Below are positions 1 through 9,788 of a DNA stretch of 64,000 bases, piece after piece (the first letter of the stretch is position 1; each line of letters begins with the position of its first letter). Both the position numbers and the translations under genes were made by a program. Source of the stretch: Micromussa lordhowensis (taxonomy: Eukaryota > Cnidaria > Anthozoa > Scleractinia > Lobophylliidae); contig OZ026605.1 in the NCBI GenBank assembly GCA_964020085.1, forward strand, positions 26,274,998 through 26,338,997, read 5' to 3'. The notes beneath the pieces are model-generated. The model had not been told where the DNA came from. It worked only from the letters and a program-made list of their open reading frames with translations, and did no database searches.

Positions 1-316
1 TGTCCTTTTATTGACAGTGAATTTCGTCACAACATTGTCAAAGTAGTTTGCGGATCCACGAGGCGATAGCACGCCGAGCACGTGCAAACTGTATTCTTTT
101 GACGTAAGCGCGCGGAATGACGTCAACAATACTTTGCTTGTTCTCTTGATAGTGGCGCGCCCGTTATCTCTCGCGCGAGCAAACACTGTAACAAAGTTTT
201 TGCCTCCTCTCGCCTGTTTTTCAGTCCCTTTGAGCTCGTTTTCTGATCATGTGCTTTGCTTACTTGTTTCGAAACGTTATCAGACACGTGCTGATAGTAG
301 TTTTGTTTGTGGTTAG
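1..316 (+). other. Partial intron of CCDC40
   Basis: This stretch precedes the acceptor AG at 315-316 of the first visible CCDC40 exon. I see no coding exon or repeat here. A 60-codon open frame at 134-316 runs into the acceptor but lies in intron-like DNA and does not join the exon in a recognisable way. Confidence 0.6.
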
Positions 317-2065
317 GTTCGTTACTCCCAGCTGATGAGGCAGCAAGAAAAGATGATACAAGACATGGAGAAGTCTGTTGTTCGGAGGGAGGTCATTATC
401 ACCCGGTGAGTGAATATTTTAGAGCTCGGATTTTTATATAAGATGATGACTGTTGTGAATCTAAAAAGTGCAAAAAAACATGTTCAGAAAATTTTCGAAA
501 GAAACCGAACGTCTTGAAAGGTAATCCAAAGTTTCCAACCCAAATATGACAAATAGCCGAGCTTACCACTTGCAAGTCTTCTCCGCCATTTTGAAGGTCG
601 AATTCGGCCTAGTCTCTTTTGGTAAATTGGGGTGAATGCCAATCCAAACGGAACTTACCATCAGGCACTTTCGTCTACCATTTGCACAACCGCCGACGAA
701 CCGGCCGGTTTCCCCGAGTAAATGGTAAACAACCTAAGACTTTCTCTTATTTCATCGTTGTTGTTGCTGGTTAGTACAAATCAGTCAGTTTGATGAGTTT
801 CCTTTCCGTCTAACCTCAGTGGAGATGCTCAGGCAAAGATGGGTAAAGTGTCGAACACTAAAGGTTCTTTCCAAAAGAAACTCGCTGAAATGAAAAAGAA
901 AATCAAGCAGACGAACCAGGATGCTAATGCTTGTGACACTGGTAAGTACTCCAGTTTGTTATATTCTCAAAAATTGCGCGCGAAGCACACGTGGTATTTT
1001 GGCCGTGTGATTCTTCGCGAGCGATGAGCGCGTTTGTCTCTTTTAGGACTTTGGAACTGCATTTTCTCTAGCATTCTATTTTCTCCATCATATTTCTGTG
1101 GTAGAATTGTTTTTGCTGAAAACACAACCTATATGAGAACTCCAGAATTCTGACACCCAATGGAACGGATGACTACGTTATCATCATAGAATAAGTCCCT
1201 ATCCAATAGCAGAAAATATTTGTATGGAATAACGAAATTTGTGGAAATGCTGGAATTTTTATCCGCTGGAATGTTTTTATTTTATTTTGTGGATGTACAT
1301 AGCGCTTTACCATGCCACTGAAATATAGTAATCTCTGGGCGCTTATTAACCGTGAATTTGTTAAGGGAATTGCATTGGTCTAGAAACCAGATATTTCAAG
1401 CTTTTGTCTAACTCGAATTGAATCCAGAATCACTTTCTTTTTTTTTGTTTGAACAATAGACTGAAAACTTGGATCTTAAGTCCTTTACACAGATTATGTC
1501 GTCTTATTATATATCTCAGTTAGTACGAACAACTGTGTTTGTTTTTTATAGATATCCAAGTACTACGTGAAAAGCAGATGTCTGTGAGCCGCGATCTGGA
1601 GGAAAAACAGACAACATGTCAACAGCTTCAGACCAGTGCTGATGAACTGGAGGTGCAAATCGACACCCTGTCAGAGGAGAGGCAGAGGGTAAGTTTGTAC
1701 GCACACCTTACAACCCGATCAGTATTCTTGTACAACCGAGCGTAATGTGGTGCGACTGTTTGCAATTTAAGCCTTGTAACTATTTTTTTTATGTTCCTTC
1801 TTTTTTTTGTCAGAATCTCGCTGACATCGTCGCCAAACAACAGAAGTTAAAGTATTACACACAGCTGAAGAGCGGACGGTATACACCGCTGTGCAAAACA
1901 CCGGAGACGCTGGAGGCTGAGCTACAGAAACAACGAGCTCGGCTCCAGTCCCTTATGACGATAGTCGATCGATTGAATCAGGAGTTTCCACAAGCTCAGC
2001 CAGCTCTTCGTAAAATCACCCTGTCCCTGGGATACAGGGGAATTCCCGAGGAAGCCGCGGCGTAA
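317..2065 (+). CDS. CCDC40: CCDC40, C-terminal four exons (partial; 5' end outside window)
   Basis: CCDC40 is a coiled-coil protein that, with CCDC39, forms the 96-nm ruler on axonemal doublets and so positions inner dynein arms and radial spokes. Exons are 317-405, 820-941, 1552-1688 and 1814-2065, with GT-AG introns and matching phases (2, 1, 0). The joined product is coiled coil rich in E, K, Q and R. It includes RQQEKMIQDMEKSVVRRE in the first exon, and QKLKYYTQLKSGRY then LDRLNQEFP-like text (seen as VDRLNQEFPQAQPALRK) in the last. These match my memory of the C-terminal end of vertebrate CCDC40, whose RQQEKMI and LxxxxxGRY stretches are distinctive. The stop is TAA at 2063-2065. The N-terminal majority lies to the left of the window. 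Another ciliary coiled-coil protein is a less likely alternative. Confidence 0.82.
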
Positions 2066-2293
2066 CCAGTACCCACTCCTCCCATAAAGAAAATCATTGT
2101 CACTTAAAAGTGCTGAACTGTATACTTGAAGATTTTGCGTAAATTACAATAATTATTTACCATTTAATGCTTCTTGGATGTTATAAAATTGTAATTACCA
2201 TGTTGCCCAGGTTTCATTGTGGTCTTAGACAGACAAAATAGTTAGGATATTTCTTGCTCTCATCGTTCTCACCATTGTGCTAGTGCTGTTGTA

Positions 2294-2299
2294 AATAAA
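2294..2299 (+). promoter_or_regulatory. Polyadenylation signal of CCDC40
   Basis: An AATAAA lies about 230 bases after the CCDC40 stop codon, in AT-rich DNA. It is the first canonical signal after the stop, so a 3' UTR of about 250 bases is likely. Confidence 0.55.
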
Positions 2300-2956
2300 A
2301 ACACATTAAAATACCAACAACAAAAAAATAATAACCAACTGTAAGAAGCATTGAATGAGATCAAAACAGTGATACCAGTGGTGCTTATTTTGACTTTTGG
2401 TTCTGCATGCTGCAACAGAAGTAAACTTGTGAGTGGATTGTTGCCTTGTTCCTAGGCCTCGATATTTGGCCTCGGTCAGTCTTTTTCGGGTCATGTGGTC
2501 AAAAGCGTGCATCTAGGATCCTTCAGAGAAATTAATTGACCGTGAAGGCCTGGGAGGAAGCCGTACAGAAACTAGGCAAGGTGAATAGCACAGGGGTCTC
2601 TCTCTCCCCAACTCCCCGAAAAAAAGTCTAACCGCAGCTAATGTTATGCATATAGGAACGCGCTCTTGACGTGAGAAATAATGTCCCCAATTAGAGCCTA
2701 TCGCACTTGAAGTGTTCGATGGAGCAAAATAAGGGTCTGTTCCTTTGGGATAGCGTCAAAAACGCATAAGTATAAAGTGCTCGCTTTCGCTTAATATGCT
2801 TATCTTTATGCCAACATGTCCTCACTGGACATAACAGCGACATAAGCATAACAAGAACGCAAGGTTCTGATATTCTGATGCTCATGTCGCGGCCGTCCTC
2901 ACCAGCTTCGTTTATGATTTTGCTTGTTACCCCGCACATACTCGTGATCGTGCTGA
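2300..2956. other. Intergenic DNA, no gene seen
   Basis: No conserved protein, RNA gene or clear repeat is visible between the CCDC40 3' UTR and the ABCC fragment. The minus-strand open frames here (2306-2512, 2691-2939) have no recognisable similarity and no splice context. Confidence 0.5.
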
Positions 2957-3742
2957 AAGACTAAAAGCTTGTGGCAAGGGTCAAATTCTGGAGCAGCCAA
3001 AGGTTGCTTCGATTTTCGTCGTCTCAAGCTGGAGCAAGTCCACTAAGTTCACTCCCCTCCCATTTCAATAGAACGTCAAAGGTGGCAATCTCAACTACCT
3101 TCCCCTCCCTGAAAATGAGTATCGTGTCACGGTCTCTGATGGTGTTCAAACGATGAGCTACAGTGATTGTTTGTTCTGTGTCTGATCCACGTGCGCAGTA
3201 GGCTCATCCAAGATGATGATCTTGTTTTGTTGTAAGAGCACGCGAGCCAAACAGATTAATTGCCGTTCTCCTACGCTGACATTTGCACCGCGTTCCAACA
3301 ACTCGTAGTCCAGTTGTCCTTCCAGATTTTCCACCATCTGTTTCAGTCGCACTTCATCTAGTGCCCGCCACAAATCTACATCCTGAAACTGTTCCATAAG
3401 ATCAAGATTCCTCCTCAGTGATCCACTAAAAAGAACAGGACTTTGGCCAAGAACAGAAACACATCGTCTCGCGCCTTGGAGATTGATCTCCCTTTATCAA
3501 ACATGGTCGATAATTATGTCACCACCAGTATCAGGCATGCGTAAAAGAGCTGCTACAAAAAATGATTTCCCAGCACCCGTGCGCCCTGCAACACCGATCT
3601 TTTCTCCCCTTGATCTCGAGATTTAGATTCTTTAGTACCTGAGGTCCCCCCTGATAGTATGTTCCTCTCGCGTGGCCAGTGCTCCGGCGGAAGCCGTTTT
3701 TCTTTGTATCCAGGCTCAGAGTCAAGCATAGTGTACGTCATA
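2957..3742 (-). pseudogene. Broken inverted copy of the last exon of the ABCC4-like gene
   Basis: The minus strand closely matches 16726-17560 of the ABCC gene downstream, covering most of its final exon and about 40 bases of 3' UTR. Nucleotide-binding domain 2 pieces are readable, for example [19 protein letters not shown] and [11 protein letters not shown]. It is dead in several ways. About 25 bases are missing between the GNI and YYQGG positions. A substitution makes TGA TAA inside the Walker A-distal part (near 3498-3508). A roughly 50-base deletion with ATC microhomology joins EQTI to the IAHRLNT region (near 3170). It begins abruptly where a SINE abuts it. No intron sequence is included, but the source is one exon, so this does not decide between DNA duplication and retrocopy. 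The retained 3' UTR and high identity suggest a fairly recent segmental event. Confidence 0.88.
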
Positions 3743-4005
3743 TCTCTTTCTTTTGAGCTGCGGAGAAAGATATGAAGACATGATTGATCATCGCAGTTAT
3801 ATACACAACTTAACTCAGTTGCGAAATTAAAGCCTGCGAAAATTTAGGCGTGAACGGGATTCGAACCCACGACCTCTGCGATACCGGTGCAGTGCTCTAC
3901 CAACTGAGCTATCAAGCCACTTGAAGCTAGTCATATTGCGAGTCCGTAATATACCCGTAGATAGTGAAGAATGCAAATGAATATATGAAAGATCATATAT
4001 TTGAA
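3743..4005 (-). repeat. tRNA-derived SINE, copy 1
   Basis: The minus strand at 3847-3918 is a tRNA-like head with an intact A box (TAGCTCAGTTGGTAGAGCA) and B box (GGTTCGAATCC). A near-paired acceptor stem is present, but base 33 of the anticodon loop is C rather than T, which argues against a working tRNA. A body with the core AGATATGA..GATTGATCATCGCAGT follows. The same head and body recur 250 bases on and near 50.7 kb, which marks a dispersed Pol III element. Confidence 0.8.
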
Positions 4006-4250
4006 CTGCGGAGAAAGATATGCAGATATGATTGATCATCGCAGTTATACACACAACTTAAGCAGTTATGAAATTAAAGCCTGATAAAAAATTCAGGCCT
4101 CAACGGGATTCGAACCCATGACCTCCGCGAAAACCAGTGCAGTGCTCTACCAACTGAGCTATCAAGACATCTGGGAACTGGTCATCTTGTGAGTTCGTAA
4201 CATTAAATGTACCCGTTGAAGTTGAATCACGCAAATTAATATTGAAATTA
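4006..4250 (-). repeat. tRNA-derived SINE, copy 2 in tandem with copy 1
   Basis: Its tRNA-like head lies at 4096-4170 on the minus strand. The A and B boxes are preserved, and the middle of the head differs from copy 1 (CTGGTTTTCGCGGAGG in place of CCGGTATCGCAGAGG). The body and spacing match copy 1, giving a direct repeat with a period of about 250 bases. Confidence 0.78.
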
Positions 4251-4424
4251 ATGCATATTGATGCATTAATATTTTCAAAGTTCAAATATACGATCGTTGA
4301 TATATTCATTTCAGCTGGTAAACCGGCACTTGACGTGCCATTCATTTGTACATTGTGAAATTTCTTCTGTAAAGTTTGGAAGGTAAGACTTTTCAAACAT
4401 TGGCTTTACTTAACTAATTCTCAC

Positions 4425-5040
4425 ACGGTCTCCTACTAAAAGTTTAAAACGTATGGGCTTACGGTCATATAATGTATGCCACACGTCGGCTTCGTTTGAC
4501 TTCGTTACTTGAGTTGGTTTCATCCTAATGCTACGGTGATAAGTTTTATTGTACGATTTCACTAACTGTGGGAGTGAATCAATATAGCATAGAATGTTTT
4601 TATAAGTGATATATTTGTACATTTTGTCCTTGAAAGCCCTGTTAAAACGTTCGACGACTGAAGCTTTTAATCCCGAGTTCATTGTGAAAAAGTGAATGTT
4701 GTTATCGCGTAAGAATTTCTGGAAATTCCGGTTAAGAAATTCAGTCTCCTTATCTGTTTGAAGCTTCATCGGCTTGCGGTCAGAAGACAGGATTCTTTGT
4801 AAGGCCTTAACGAGTACTTGCCCTTTTTGTCTTTAAAGCCACCACGAAAGCATACTTGCTGAAAACAATGCAAGTCAATGCAAGTCAAAGGTATTTATAT
4901 GCCTTGTTATATCGGCTTAAGTTTTGCACATCCAGCAGATCAGCCTGAAACTGAGCATCTATATTATGACTCTACTTCTCTTATAATTCCCTCGTGCGGG
5001 TCTACATCTTGCTGGTTCAACCACTCTTGAACTTGTTTTC
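4425..5040 (-). pseudogene. Decayed transposon integrase (rve core) fragment
   Basis: The longest open piece (119 codons, 4410-4769) holds LQTDKETEFLN, with the second catalytic Asp of a DDE integrase core, then FLRDNNIHFF and VVERFNRAFKDKMYKY, with the Glu-containing helix. It ends in a chromatin-binding-like VGDRVR motif. Upstream on the same strand, pieces in other frames read QADLLDV, with the first Asp, and YAFVVALK. They are separated by at least one frameshift and a stop. The style resembles integrases of Polinton/Maverick-type or related large DNA transposons, often labelled F54H12.3-like. An LTR-element origin is possible. No intact gene remains. Confidence 0.8.
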
Positions 5041-5101
5041 TGAGGATGAACTGAAACCTTCCGAAGATTAAAGAATATCACCCGATCATTTCACTTTATA
5101 G

Positions 5102-5674
5102 GTGTACTTCACTTCAGAGTCAATACGCGTCGATTTTGTTTCGCTTAACTTCCCACGCCACACCAGGCGCCATGATCGGGTGTTTTGCTTCACTTTAAGT
5201 CCGTTTCATCTCCGGTTTGCACCTGACTTAAAGGTGTTCGTCTTCACTTCAGAAATTTGTTTCGCTTAACGAGCCACACTGAATTACGACACCTTGCTAT
5301 TGCGGGCAGAATGTTAGGTTCATATAAGTAAGTGTAAGAGCCTTTGAATATCACGCTAACACGGACAACCTGTTTATAGAATAGATCACTAGAAGACTCA
5401 AAGGTTTCTTGCAAACTGTAGAGTAAGGAATGAAACAAAGCAGAAACGTGATATGTCTCTTTTTGAACATTTATCGGCCTGATTCACGAGTACGCTAAGT
5501 TAAACTATTAGACCCTACAAAAACTACATCAATAACTGAATAGTCAGTTTCTGCTTTTACGCATGCCTGGAAATAAAAATTTACCCGCAATAACAGGCTG
5601 TCTTAGTTAAGTGTGGCGTAAGAATTTAAGTGAAACAAATCGATGTGTATTGACTCTGAAGTGAAGACGTACAC
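5102..5674. repeat. Inverted repeats around about 450 bases, near the integrase remnant
   Basis: A block of about 60 bases at 5102-5163 (ACTTCACTTCAGAGTCAATA and onward to CCACACC) returns as its reverse complement at 5611-5674 with about 80% agreement. A third, shorter direct copy is at 5233-5280. They could be terminal repeats of the mobile element that supplied the integrase, or of a separate non-autonomous relative. Confidence 0.6.
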
Positions 5675-8600
5675 ATTTAAAGTTAGATGCACAATACAGG
5701 TGAGCAAAACACCCTGATAATGAATTTGAATACCTCTGTTAGGTCAAACACCTCGTAATTGAAGCCTTTCTCATGAAATTTATATAAAATACGAGCACTT
5801 GCAAATTGGATATTTGTGAGCGTAGTTGTACGTAGTGACATGCCACCGTATAGAATAATATGATTAGCATCTCGTGTAGTCGTTTTCCTATCCAACATAG
5901 CGGAGCATGTCTCCAAAATACAAGAAACGAATTGATTCGGTTATTTGCTACTATGAATAAAGATAGACGGCAGATTATAATCTCTGATGATAACTAGTTG
6001 TTCATATAGTGCATAGAACATTGTCATTGTCCTCTTTTTCTTTTAGTCTACGAGTGAAATAACTAAAAATAATTTTCATACATTAAGACTAGGAAAAGAT
6101 GATCTCTTACTTGGCCTACATACATATTTATCGACAAAAAGGAAGAAACAAAGAGATTTCCAGATGATTCAATAGGAGCCAGTTAACAGATTTTTCTCTT
6201 CATAGACTGAAAGTCGCAAAAATTCAGAACAGACATTTAATGTGATATCCTGGTTCCTCACTAGATCAACGAATGGATTTCATGCATTCAATTAATCTAT
6301 TCATATATTTTCTGTTGCGATATTAGTCAAATAGCGTAACTCACCAAACCACCACTATACAAACATCATGTGCACGTGTACAAATGATAGTTGTGGTTCT
6401 TTTTGTCATAGGCTATATCAACATTTTTTCCGGAGGTTTAGTGTGGAAATATTAATAATAATTCTCGTCATAAGGTCCGAAATGCGAGGCACACGATGCT
6501 TTCGATCATATTTCACAGTCTTTTTAAGCAAAGTGAATTCCGCGTTGTCGCGTGGTTTCATGTATACTGAGTCACATGTCAACAAGCGGTTGAAAATGGA
6601 GGGTAGCCCCAGTCCCCCATTAAAGTTGGTGGTTGGCGTGTGAAGTTGATGGTCCACTTGATTTTCCTGTTGACGTCCGCGGTACTCCTTGTCAAGGATC
6701 TTGACCCCCCCTACCTTCCCTCCAGTGATCTCGTGATTAGCCTTGGATCGGAGTTCCCAGATTACAGATATTGAATGCTAATTCCAATTTTTACTCTTAA
6801 GAGTCTTAGGATGCCTTCCCTTTGTAATACGCCCTACAGCTGCTTCAGGTAATGTTGTACACCACGCCCGTCTTTTTTCCATTGTCTTTCCTCTCACTAA
6901 CTGGATGTTCTGCTCTGCAAAAGGGCAGAGTAGAATTTAAATCGCTTCATGCTCTTGAATGGATGTGAAAATCTAGGCACCATTTTGCACGAGGCTCCTC
7001 TTCTCTCTGAACGATTGGTCGTGCGGATTCCTTGGAATAAAAGTTTTTCCCCTCGCTCATGTCCCATGTGTATGTAAAAAAACACTCATTACATAAAGTG
7101 ATTTATAGACCTGGGGGGGGGGGGGGGGGGGTTCATTATTTTACTAAATTCACATTTTGTTCTTAACTTACTTATTTCAGCTAACTACTGCCACATGAAA
7201 ATTTTAGTCCGCCATCCACTTTCTTAAATTAAACAGTCTTTTTACAGTATTTTGACGCTTATATTTAATTGATGAATTATTCTTGGACAAACCTTTTTTA
7301 TTAACTCATTGACATGCACAAATCTACGCCTGACCTTTCTGGCCGATGCGAACTGAAGACAGGCAGTGCCAGAAGATTTCACTGAATTCGTATTTCATAG
7401 GATACAATACATCTCGTCTGCTGCTCAACCTTACCTTGCAATTTTTATTTGAGAACACGCGATTAACACGTAAGGTGAGTTTTTACTTCACAATTCTACT
7501 AGGTGAGTTCCCACTGTTGGCAAGTGTCAGCTCCCTGCATTTGGCAACTCGATTTGGCTCGATATAATTCATGAGTACGCTGATAAAAAATCAGCCCAAT
7601 CAGTTGAAATACAAAAGATTTACTAAACCGCGCAGATTTTCATCCTCTGGATACAAATGAAGTAAAAATTGGGCCAACAAATCTTTTCGTGGAAATTGGC
7701 CTTAACGTATAAGCCAACGGCCGCAGATGACAAATTATAGAGAATAAATGAGCCGCAAAATTTACGCGCGCAAATAAAGTTGAGAAAACCAAGCGAAACG
7801 TACAAACGGCTTAGGTCCGCGACAAAAATTGAACAAGATAAGATATGGAAGGCTAGCTCTTGTTAAAAAAAGCCTAGTTCACCCTTTTTGTAGCAGAAGA
7901 CGTCCATACATTTTCAATAATTTTGTTTGGCCGTAAATATACGCACGGTTGTCCCTTTTGTCATCTAAATGTTTGTCTATTTTTAGAGAGAAAGTCATTT
8001 ATTTCAAAGTTTTAAGGCTCCCTCAGTTGTACACTAGCAGCGGTAGAGTAGCAAGAAAGCTCAGTGGCTTAAAAAAACATGATTTTGATAATTTTGCCTC
8101 CAATAATTATTTTTGAAGCCGCATGAAACGTTCACTCAGTTCAATATTCTCTTGTTATAAACACGATTTGATTAATCTTGGCGGGAACACACAATAATTA
8201 TGCAATTTGCGACACTGGATAATTCCGTAACGCCTGAAATAATTTCGGCATTTTATACGCGTATACCGTTGTTCCGCTTTTGAAGGCTTGTTTGGTATCA
8301 TGTGTTCTTTCCAAAGCATTGTCCATCAAAATCAGTATTAACAAAAAAGGGTGTGCGTTCACAGAATCAGCCCATGTTGACTCCAGTACAAGACTAAGAC
8401 GAGCAAGCCGTGTGATACAACTCCGCCGAAAGATCAGTCAACCGAGGCGCGGAACATTTGTAAACAGTTAAAACTTAATTATGCTTTGCATGTGTTAATC
8501 CAGAAATTTCAGCAAATGAACAAAGAGATCACTATCCATATTATCGGCGAGAAGCGTCATGGCGCTTGTCGCAATACCATGTTCTTTGCTTTTAACAATC

Positions 8601-9000
8601 TTGTGAGGAGGGAGGGGTGAGGGGTAGGGACGGGGTGGACTAGAAAAGCTACGTTTTTAGTCTCTGTCTTTTCTCACTATACCCATCCAGGACCTGCTTA
8701 AATCCCACATGAAAAAAAGCAATGTATTTTTCGCTTTTGGATTGAGCTGAGTTAAAACCGAGACAGAAGATGGCAGACATAGCCTTCTGTTCACAGCCAC
8801 TTCCACTTTTTCGCAGTGAGGCGAGCGCGGGAGAACGAGCACTTGACGCGAAGGCGACCGACCACCCTCATTCGCTGCCACTCAGTGCACATTCCCCGCT
8901 GTTTTTATCTTTGTTTTGAGCCCTCAACGATGTCACAGTTAGAGAAAATAAAAGGCCTGTGTACAGATTAGGCTGAGCTTTACCAATGAGATTATAAGAT
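5675..9000. other. Gene-poor intergenic DNA
   Basis: No exon with recognisable protein similarity is visible on either strand. Open frames at 5683-5916 (-), 6368-6643 (+) and 6418-6657 (-) are short and lack support. A 19-base G run lies at 7113-7131. The 8.7-9.14 kb part probably includes the promoter and 5' UTR of the ABCC gene, but I see no firm core promoter motif. Confidence 0.45.
7113..7131 (+). repeat. Poly-G tract
   Basis: An uninterrupted run of about 19 G. It may form a G-quadruplex, or its exact length may be a sequencing or assembly artefact. Confidence 0.9.
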
Positions 9001-9145
9001 TACAGTTGGAAACCACGCAAGGTACGGGAAATTCGACGAACAAAACAAGTTTGCTAGAGACCATCAAAGCCTTGTTTGTGGTCTCAGTTCGGTGTTCATT
9101 TACCAACTGAATGAAGTCATTTTTATCTTCATTAGATTCTGAGCC

Positions 9146-9739
9146 ATGAAAAGAAGTGGATACAGAAAGATCACCGAAAAAGACAGTAAAGAAAATTTAA
9201 ACATTTTGTCCATCCTTTTCTTTCAATGGATGAATGAAGTCGTCAAGATAGGCAGTGAACGAACTTTAGAACAGAATGATTTTCTGCCTCTTTCCAAAGA
9301 AAACAAAACCCGTCCAGCGACAGAGAAGCTCCAAACAAAATGGAATGACGAGAAGGCAAGCTGTAAACGTAACAACAAAAACCCAAAGCTCTGGAGAAGC
9401 GTTATTAAAACTGTGTCTGCAAAAGAAGTTTTCATCATCGTCTTGACGGGGCTTCTGGATTCAGTTGGTCGCATTCTTCAACCTTTGTTTCTTGGATTTG
9501 TTGTCTCCGCATTGATTTCAGCAGAAGAGCCACAGAAAGACGTTCTTCTTTACGTTTGTGCATTAGCAATGGCTGCTAACTATTTTATCAAGAACATCTG
9601 TATGCATCAGTATTTTTACAGAAGTGCAACGTTGGGTGTTAAACTTTGCGGTGCCTTGAAGGGTCTCGTCTACATAAAGGTATCTTTAGATTATGTGCCT
9701 CAAAAAGTTATGAAGTAACATTAGAGGGAGGGGGGCTGA

Positions 9740-9788
<49 letters not shown>

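Noticed and set aside
3158..3397. A second ABC transporter gene on the minus strand
   Set aside because: Frames are broken by deletions and stops, only the last exon is represented, and it matches the nearby intact gene.
3847..3918. Functional tRNA gene (Thr-like anticodon GGT)
   Set aside because: Position 33 is not T, the anticodon stem is imperfect, and the same sequence with a common body recurs in the window as a SINE.
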